64,000 nt of DNA from Acanthochromis polyacanthus (taxonomy: Eukaryota > Chordata > Actinopteri > Pomacentridae). Positions within the stretch are counted from its first letter, which is position 1. Each line of letters begins with the position of its first letter. This document shows positions 34,682 through 64,000 of this stretch, one piece after another. The DNA is taken from positions 6,848,653-6,912,652 of the forward strand of contig NC_067131.1 of the NCBI RefSeq assembly GCF_021347895.1. Reading direction: 5' to 3'. The position numbers and the translations under genes are program-made. Under the pieces are notes generated by a model that saw only the letters and a list, made by a program, of their open reading frames with translations, was not told the origin of the DNA and made no database searches.

Positions 34682-36419
34682 CCACAGTCGCTTGCTTACA
34701 CACAAGGCAATGATATGAATTTGTGGATTACTCTGCCTCTGATTGTTGTACACCTGTGCAGGGGAGGACGAATAATACTGGCGAGTCCTTGCTCCCCTTG
34801 CTTTAAAAAAATCCCTTTGAAAGCTTACAATTAAAGTCAACAGAGCTTTTTTTCACGACTGATATTTTGCATACAAAACACAGGTGCAACTCGCATCATA
34901 AACAATGGATGTAGTCCGTTTAGAAGGGCTAGTTTCAGGCCTCTGTGACTGTGCATTCTGATTCACTGAGCCACTTTAGTGTTATTGTAGATCCACGTTT
35001 AGTAGTGTTTGGGACATGTCAAAGTGTTTGCCATTAAACAGGTTCTGCTGCTGATGTACAAATCTACATTTACAACTACTCTGACTAATACTTCAGCCAA
35101 GGAACAGAGCTCCTAACAGTGTGTACTGGCCTTTAACTAACATAATTTCCTATAAGAACTGTCTGTTCGTGGGCTAAATGTCACGGCTCAACAAAACCGA
35201 TTCAGTGTCGCACATTTAGAACATTTGCAGACTCCCAATGGACAACCAGAATGGATGCAGGGGAAGAGATTCTGTATCTGTCCGTGCTGCTAATTTTTCG
35301 ATAGTGTCCACTTGCAGTATTGGAACGACAAGCAGCCCAAAAACAATGTTTTTTGCATAGGGTGCAAATAAAAAGCAGACGACTGAAAGTGTTCACAGGA
35401 CAACTCCACAGCAAATATGTTGAATTTTGTTCTGGTCTTGAGTGTTTCATATTTATGTTATATTATATTCCTCCACTGAGCCGAGAAAAATTCATTTGAT
35501 CATCATCTGATTCCAGTTATTAGTTTCTTTGTGCACTGACTTTTTTATGCATACAAACACATACACAACTTACAAAGTATCTTTTATATGACTACATTTT
35601 AAATAAAGAAATTATAAATAAATGCAAACTGTCTAGAAATGCAATAAATGCAAAATTTCTAGATTTTACCCTAATGTTAAAAATCTTAAATACAACACAT
35701 AAGCGTTATTTGAAATGAGCAAATTTGGTGGCTTTAATACTATTTTCCGATGCAGAATGAACACAACAGTTTTAGACACCATGTTGTGGATGTGTCCCTT
35801 CTGTAAATGTTGGATGTTCATGTTGTTGCTGACTGATGGAGTTATTCCGTATTTACCCTATAAATATAGCCGGGCTCTTTCTCTATCTCTGTGCAAGCTG
35901 GCCGTGGTCAAGGACAGCAAAGCAGCAGATGGCTACAGCCTAACACAAGCCTTTTGTTGAGCACAGACTGTTCAGTGAAGACAAAAAAGAGAGCATAAGA
36001 GAGAGAACAAGACAGCGCGACTTGGGAGGTGTTTATTGAAATAGCAGGTCCTTGTAGCAGCTCTCACCTGAGGACACGAGCTCAGCTCTGCAGTCTCAGG
36101 GATCTTTCATCCGGCAAACGAGAACTCTGTGGAGACTTACAGCGTTTACTGCACTGAGTCATACATCAAAGCCCTGCTCGCTGTGTGCAAAGGGGGTATT
36201 TATGTGTGCCTACTGTCCCAGTTAGATCGAGTGGGACTTGCCAGAAAAGGTGTTGCTTTCCTTACTTAGATGAAACAAAAGGTGAACGGGAAGAGACTGA
36301 TGCAGTTTATAGGAGAAGATATTTAAAGAAATGGTTTGAAGGCAAACGCGCCTAATTGCTACCTGACGAAGAGTTTGATGAGAAGAGTGATGCCAGTCTG
36401 ATGTCTGTCTGTTACAGGC

Positions 36420-36915
36420 CTTCTGCTGCAGCTAACAGCTTGTTAGTTTAGCACAGCAGAAAGACAGGAAACGGGGAAACAGCTAGTCTGGCTCTGTCCA
36501 AAGTAGGGCTCCAACATCCATTAATCTGCCAAATGTTGCTCAAAAACTCCTCATAACAAGTTCCCAAAGTCTTCTTGAAGTCTTCAGATGCTTGTATTGT
36601 CTGGTTATAAGCACCAAACACATTCAGTTTGCCATTGTGGAATGTTTTTTTTTATGTTTTTCTTGAAAAATGATCAAATTTGTCAGATTACTCTTCCAGT
36701 GATCTATCCATTGGAGCTCTATTGTCAGGTTATGTTAGTAAAATAATGCTTTTACACATAGTTTGTTTTATAGTGGATCAAACAAACAAGATATGATGCT
36801 GCCTGTTGATGATTTTGAATAAAAATCCAAGTTAGCTGTTTCTAATCTTCGTGTTCATGCTGGCTGTAGACGTGAAATTGGTCTAGAATTTTGAACTATT
36901 CCTTTAACTGAGCAA
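36420..36915. repeat. Fold-back repeat copy
   Basis: It contains CAGCTAGTCTGGCTCTGTCC near the left and TTTTGAACTATTCCTTTAAC at the right end, both hallmarks of the family also seen at 16380-16910 and 54440-54775. Confidence 0.55.
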
Positions 36916-37057
36916 GTTGCGATTACTTCGTCTTAACAAGACCCTCTCCTACTCCCTTGGCTGAAGGGCATGCAGTAACAGACACTGTTTCGATGTCTAC
37001 AGGCAGACTGGAGCAAAAAACCAACACAGAAACACTACAGGTTCACTTGGGTAATAT

Positions 37058-37063
37058 TTTATT
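37058..37063 (-). terminator. Possible nrxn1 polyadenylation signal
   Basis: AATAAA on the minus strand, about 2.5 kb downstream of the nrxn1 stop codon. It is in the right place for a long neuronal 3' untranslated region, but this is unproven. Confidence 0.35.
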
Positions 37064-37496
37064 TACTCATTAATCTTCAAAACTATTTTTCATAATAAAT
37101 TTCCACTTTATGTTCATCAAAGAACCGTAACAATAAAAATAAAAGTAAATACTGTAGAAAAATTGTACATATAGAAAATAAACATGGTTAATGAACACCT
37201 AGATGTAGAATCCCATTGGTTGAGACACCTCCTTTTTGTTTCTGATGGCAACACAACAGAGAGAGAGCGAAAAGAAAGCGATAGACATGGAGGAACTGGG
37301 AGGGCAGACGGGGAAACGTACTGAACAAGGGGGAAACAAGAAAAAGGAGGGTAAGGAGGTCGGTCAGAAAGGCCAGTTAATGATGGAGAGAATAAGGGAA
37401 AATGTTAATTTTGACATTATACTTTGAAATCTCACACACAGTCTGCTTGGTGTCCGTCCTCCCCCTGGTCTGTTTTGCATGCATCCGGCTGGTTAG

Positions 37497-37580
37497 TTAC
37501 ACTGCTTGGAAGAACTCGAGGGGCTTGTTCATGTCATGGCACTGTTTGTACTGATATCTCATGGGGCTACGATTCTTGAG
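37497..37580 (-). CDS. Unrecognised terminal-exon-like ORF (27 codons)
   Basis: On the minus strand a good acceptor (CCCTCCACAG) precedes a 27-codon open frame in phase 0 ending in TAA. The frame begins LKNRSPMRYQYKQCHDMNKP. Codon third positions are mostly C or G, unlike the AT-rich surroundings. I do not recognise the protein. The phase would fit a splice from the nrxn1 exon ending at 46105, giving a neurexin without a membrane anchor, but it may be an accident within the 3' untranslated region. Confidence 0.3.
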   Translation of the reverse strand, partial: LKNRSPMRYQYKQCHDMNKPLEFFQAV

Positions 37581-37716
37581 CTGTGGAGGGCTCAGAAACT
37601 GCAAAAGTCAATAAACAGATAATTATACCAGAGCCCGTAGGAAACCCATCTGTCTGTGCTGTTATTGGTCATGTCATGAGGATTTAGAAGTCAACCCAAG
37701 AGCATGAATACATGAG

Positions 37717-37721
<5 letters not shown>

Positions 37722-37758
<37 letters not shown>

Positions 37759-37770
37759 GAGAGAGAGAGA
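37722..37770 (+). repeat. (GA)n microsatellite
   Basis: About 24 GA repeats with one interruption (GAGTGAG). Confidence 0.95.
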
Positions 37771-39526
37771 AAAGGGAGAGCCAATGAAATCAAAGCAACT
37801 CAAGTCGTCATATAGCCAATGGCATCAAGAACTTGACTTTTCTATCTATTAGCAACACATGGTAACATTTACTTTGATCTGTTTTTGATTCTTTTCCTCG
37901 GCTGGTTTTTGCTATAAAAGGTGGTTGGTTAGAGCGGGTATAGTGGGCGTGGCCTATAAGACATCAGGCTAGAAAACAGTCGTGTGTGGTGGTCGCACAC
38001 ATCCAGGCGTTGTTCTGGAGTTCGCCTTCATCCTCCTCCTCCTCCTCCTCCTCCTTCGTCCCCCCACAGACAAACCTACCACCTCTGGACTTAGTGGGAC
38101 ACAGGCCACCACTCCACAGCACAGCTCAGAGACTCAGGCATGCAGCACACTCGAGATGGTCACACTTTGTCAATGAAGATTTGAACTGAGAGTCGATTCG
38201 GGGATTGAAATCGGCCTCGAATCTCACATACTGAAAAACCGTTTGAAGAGCGTATTTAGGAATACTTCAAGCCAAGGTGGTACGTTTATGATGGTGGTGC
38301 GTCACGGTGTGATCTCTGGAGTTTCAACGCAGTATAAATCACACGGAGTAAGATAATTCACGTGCAATAAGATCCCCCCTCCCTTCCCCAGAGTCTATAC
38401 TGCCCAAATGTTCTTCATATTCATCATTATCATTGCCATAACAATTATCATAATGGTCTTTGTCATTTTTCACCATTGTCTTCTTGTATGGTCTTCAGTG
38501 TCATTTATGAAGATATGGTAGGTCTTTAGCATTGCAGGTAAGTGTATGTCTGCATGTGTAGATTGTTTATATTTTAGTGTGTGTGCATGTGTGCTGTATG
38601 TGTGCATGTGTGACACCGCAGTCATGCACGACTGGTGTCTGTAGGTAGCATCTGAAGTCTCAAGTATGCTGTCCAGGAAAATATCACTCAGTTTTCCACT
38701 GATTCCACCTTTGTGATTTACAGGGCGCCATAAAATATCAGCTCTGCAGCATAACAACCACAGCACATCCATTATGTTAACGGGCACCAGCCCTGCCTCT
38801 GCCTATTCACTCGTATTTCACTGTCTCTATGGCTACACCCTGAATTCCTGTCCTGTTGCTTAGGGATAAACTTGGACCGTTGGTGTGCTTGTTTCCTCAG
38901 CATCCTCAGTGCTTCATCGAGTCCCGTCTGCTAACAGGGAGGAAGGCCAAGAAGCTTGGAAGAGACACTTAGTGCTTGACTTGGTGCTTTTACATCGCGT
39001 TTGTTCTGGTGCTCTGCCTCTCGCTCAACACACTCAGTCTGCCATGTTCTTCATATAAAGTCTTCCTTGACCTCTCTGAGTCCAACTGGAGAGGTCCTAC
39101 TTTGGCAGGGGAGTAACTGGTCTTTTTATCTGGCTGGCCCCAAAATGGTTCTTAACTGGGAATTGAACTGGTACTTTTCGAAATCATTTGGAATGGTGTT
39201 TATGTTCATAAAACAAGCCTCTCTCTGAGGCTCTGCTCATTGGTAAATACTGTACAGTAAGGGCCCATGCCCTCAGGCCAGTCTGTGTGTGTGTGTGTGG
39301 ATGTATGTTTGTGCTTAAATGTGTGTGTGCTTGTTTGTATCTATGTTTGTGCTTGTTAGCGTGTGTGCAGGTGTGATTATTGGAGAGTAAACATTAACAT
39401 CAGCATGTCTATGTCACTGTGTATGTGTGTATTTCTTTTTTTTTGGAGAATATATCTATTTATGTACATATACCGTTATATATAAAGGTGTATGCGTATA
39501 TGTCTGTGTGCTGGAAGTCTTCCACC

Positions 39527-60679
<21,153 letters not shown>

Positions 60680-63600
60680 CTGTACAAGATGCACAGGGAG
60701 AGACAGACAAGAGGCGAATGACAGACCAAGGGAGGATGTGAGAGACAGACAGAAAAAGACGAGGATGACGGAGGTGGGCAGAAATAGAGGGAAAAAAAGA
60801 TGATTGACAAGAAAAAAACACATGAGGTGGGAGGAGACAAAGGCAATTTGACAGTGAGTGAATCAGATTTAAACATGACAAAGTATGTTGCAGCGTGGCT
60901 ACACTCCCCTGCTCCCCTGCCACAACATGTTGAAACTAAAAACCTGCTGCCTACAAAATTATCCCATCACTTTCCACTCTTAATTCATCATCACTCCCTC
61001 CGCCTTAGAAGAGGGTGTAAAAATAGCCGCAGCTGGTTGGCTGGCCCTATTATCCAGTTAAATCAGAATGCATGGTGGTGAGTGTGTTAGCCACCGTCGC
61101 TGACATCCCAGACCCTGGAGTCATAATGTAACAAGCTCAGGTGATCCCGCTTTAATGTCTTTTGCATACTCATTTACATATTCATAATCTTCTCTCCCTG
61201 CTACCTGCTGAGGCCAATCCCCAACCGCTAAACTGTTTACCTCCGAGGACCCTTTTTTTTTATTGGCCAATTACATACACAGCTAAACACACTCTCCATG
61301 CCTCTGCCTCTTTATCTCTCCCTTCTCTTCCCTTCTTCTTCCTCTATCTCCCCACTCTATTCTTCCTCTGCGTTCTCTCCCTCCTCGCTCTCCCTGTTTC
61401 TGAGGGAGACGGTTGGAGCCAAGGCAAAAAAAGAAAAAAACAAGAGAACAGGAAGAGAGGAAGGCGTCATGAATACTGATGAGCCGAGGAGGAGGGAAAG
61501 AGGGAGATAGTGTGTGCATATGTGTGTGTGCGTGCATGTCAGAATAAGTGAGTGAATTTAAGTGTGAACAGAGGAGGGTTTAGTAAAGTGAGAGCAGGGG
61601 GAGAGAAAATAGGGACAGAGCAAGAAAGAGAGAAAGCAGCAGGAGGAGGAGGGTGGGGGGAAAGAGGGGAAAAGCTCTTGGCTAAAATGCAAATGAACCC
61701 TCATTAACTTGAGGAAAAAAGAAGGTGGTTGGCCTGTTATATCACAGATAACATAACTAAGAGCCACACAAACACACACACGCATACGTGCACGCGTTTT
61801 TGATAAGGGAGACAGCTGACTAAATTTTCCTCACCACGGCACCTGACTCATTACCAGGCAAACAGAGGACAGAGGGCTGGTGAGAAGGAAGCATGGAAGC
61901 CCAGTTACGCCAGGCAATGGGAGAAATTGACAGTACAATGCACACCGGCTCTGTCGCATGCCATTGCATCATTTGACGCCTGTCGCACGCACCAGATGGA
62001 CCATACAAGCAGAATAAGCGAAGGATGAGGCCAGAGATATTCTATATATTTTGTTAGAGTCAATGATCCTATGAAAAGCACCGAAGCCAACTATGCGTTT
62101 ATCTCCCAATTCTTTCTAACTTTCTTTTTTCCTTCTTGCCTCTGGTACTCAGATCCAAGGCCAGTGGTTCCTACAAGATGCTGTAAAAGTTTTAGACTCT
62201 AAAAGCAATTTGAGGACACTTTTGGAAATAATGCAACAGTTTTTTTTTTACTGCTAAATTCACTTCAAATACAATCGGTATTATCTTGCTTCCAGGTTGA
62301 TGCCTCCGTGATTGACCAGTTAACTCATAGACCAGCTGTTTTATACATTTTGTACATTTAGCGTGTTAGTTGGTACGTTTTTCCTAAAGTCTGTGAAGGT
62401 TTGTCTCTTATGCTAGATGCTAGCCATCTGTGTTGTACCGCCTTTTTCTCTATGCACCTCGTATAATCTTAGCACCACACATACATTAATGTCAATATGA
62501 TATTTTACTCTGTCTTCTTCATCTTTGTCCTATTCTAACGAACACATATCTGCTATTTATGTACAGTCATTGCTACCGTTCAGTCTCCAACTGCTCTATG
62601 TGCTTTTGAATTGCCCCCAGGGGACAAATAAAGTTTCTAAGATGAGTATTAGCTGTCATCGCCATTTTCTTACAATTGTCTCCAGGTATTTGTATGACTG
62701 ATGAGAAGTTAAGCTTCTAAAGTGCCTAAGATATTTGCACAATGCAGTAAATCTTTATGCAATTCCATTTTTTTTGGGGGGGGGGTTACTAATTTCCTCA
62801 AATCTGCTTGCTACTATTCTCAGTTGTGTATCTGGTGCATCAGCAGCAGCACAGTTTATGCGTTGACAGCCGCCAACATATCAGAACACTGTTTATTATC
62901 TCCTAGGAATTCTGACCTGTTGTCATTATGATGGAAAAGTCATATTTCTGACTCATAATTCTGCCTTATTATATCGCATTCATTACTTATTGTACCGTAT
63001 GCCATTATACTCCCCCTTAAAATGTGTTGTCACAAAATAAAAATGCGTCTCGGAGCCAGAGCGCGGCAACCATCTTCGTTCATTAAACAAAAGAGAGAGA
63101 GGGAACAAAGGAGAGAATGAGGGAGGGAGAAAAAGGGAGGGAGAAACCGCAGGTAGAAGGCATAAACATGGCCAATCACTCTCTCCATCTGCTTCTCCAT
63201 CTGTGCTTCCTTTAATCCACTGAACCACCAGTTAGTGACCCCTCAATGCACACAGAGAGGGATGAAGAAAGATATAGACAGGAAGACGGAGCTAAGGAAG
63301 AGGGAGAGGTAGAGGGTGCGCAGCCATGATAAATAAATACACTGCGGATGTTTGTCCTCAGAAATAAAACATTTTCATATCAACACCTTTTCAGAAAAGC
63401 ATGTGTGTGGTTGTGTGTGTGTGTGTTGTGTGTGTATATCTCCTGTTAGATGATAGTACAATCATCACTTGAGACGCATCAGCAGTTGTGGCACAAACAA
63501 CATTTCTTCTCTTCTCCTTGTCTGACTCCATCTCGCTCCTTTCAACAGGCCGGTATCAGTCCCTCTGCCAATCTCTTCCGACTTTCCATTTCTCTCTCGG

Positions 63601-64000
63601 CCCGAATTCATACCTTTTCTCATAACTCTCTCTCCCTCTGTCAGATTTTCTACTCCCATCTCCCATTCCTCCTCATCTCCTCACCTGCTGTCATACGGCG
63701 GTTCCAGCCCGGCGATTCCACCCTCCTCTGTCACAGCTCCTGCTCCCCACTTTCTGCACATTTCCTCTCCCATCGATTCCCAGTCACTACATCCATAGCA
63801 GTCCAATAGTCCTGTCTGCTGCTCTGCTTCCACCCACCTCTTCTCTTTCACCTGTGTTCCTCCTCTCCTTTCCCTGCCTCCATTTTACTACTCGCCGTTT
63901 GACACAGAAAATGTGTAATTCTGAATAAAAAACACACATAGCCAAAGATAGAAAAACCTGCACTGTTATTATTTTTTTTCTGTTGAGCTTACTGGGTCTT
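60680..64000. other. nrxn1 intron upstream of LNS4 exon
   Basis: The exon for EGF2 is expected next but was not found before the window ends. The stretch holds many short purine- or pyrimidine-rich tracts and a possible retrotransposon tail at 62606-62645. No other gene is visible. Confidence 0.5.
62606..62645 (+). repeat. Possible LINE/SINE 3' tail
   Basis: TTGCCCCCAGGGGACAAATA followed by AAGTTT resembles the 3' end of fish non-LTR elements (CCCAAGGGGATTAATAAAGT type). Only the tail is visible. Confidence 0.35.

Larger units (their letters stand above)
33668..37050. other. Intergenic DNA between fshr and nrxn1
   Basis: Apart from the CA/CT microsatellite at 34595-34681 and a fold-back repeat at 36420-36915, no gene, RNA or conserved-looking element was recognised on either strand. 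Confidence 0.5.
37064..39526 (-). other. Probable nrxn1 3' UTR and downstream DNA
   Basis: The region holds a (GA)n tract (37722-37770), an interrupted GT-rich tract (about 39284-39425) and, on the plus strand, a (CCT)n run near 38031-38058. A candidate short exon is at 37497-37580. Where the nrxn1 transcript ends is not visible. Confidence 0.45.

Noticed and set aside
34538..34840. Open frames encoding long Val-Cys or His-Thr repeats (also near 44028-44336)
   Set aside because: They are translations of CA/GT microsatellites and have no flanking protein similarity.

Overview
The window is vertebrate nuclear DNA, almost certainly from a percomorph (spiny-rayed) teleost. The genes are cut into short exons with GT-AG introns, fish-type DNA transposons and MITEs are common, and there are long CA and GA microsatellites. 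Three genes lie head to tail on the minus strand: fbxo11 (its 5' part, positions 1-4265), fshr (complete, 10844-30779) and nrxn1 (its 3' part, 39527-60679). The order fbxo11-fshr-nrxn1 is a shortened version of the tetrapod block FBXO11-FOXN2-PPP1R21-STON1-GTF2A1L-LHCGR-FSHR-NRXN1. I rebuilt all exons by reading splice sites and codon phase by hand; many are too short to stand out as open reading frames.

Layout. 1-4265: eight fbxo11 exons (start codon at 4265) with a CpG-rich promoter and two CCAAT boxes up to about 4610. 4611-8756: AT-rich intergenic DNA with a diverged tandem array of roughly 0.5 kb units (4931-6800). 8757-10524: a decayed Tc1 element interrupted by a TTAA-targeting MITE. 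10844-30779: fshr, encoding the follicle-stimulating hormone receptor. 30780-37050: intergenic DNA with a 590 bp hAT-like fold-back element and microsatellites. 37050-39526: probable nrxn1 3' untranslated region and downstream DNA. 39527-60679: thirteen nrxn1 exons, from LNS4 to the C-terminal PDZ ligand, including the alternative exons of splice sites 3 and 4. 60680-64000: nrxn1 intron.

The most interesting feature is inside fshr. The leucine-rich-repeat exons of the hormone-binding domain have been tandemly duplicated. Five 75 nt exons of two types (order X', A', A'', X, A), all in the same phase with intact splice sites, precede exon B. By my recollection other percomorph fshr genes have only one X and one A. 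Two decayed copies of exon B lie between them. If all exons are used, the receptor has 779 residues instead of about 704. The 88 bp intron downstream of A is identical between two copies while the adjoining exons differ at 7 of 75 positions, which suggests gene conversion or diversifying selection on the hormone-binding face.

The three genes are not a functional operon: fbxo11 encodes a ubiquitin-ligase substrate adaptor, fshr a gonadal hormone receptor and nrxn1 a presynaptic adhesion molecule. Their adjacency is inherited synteny.
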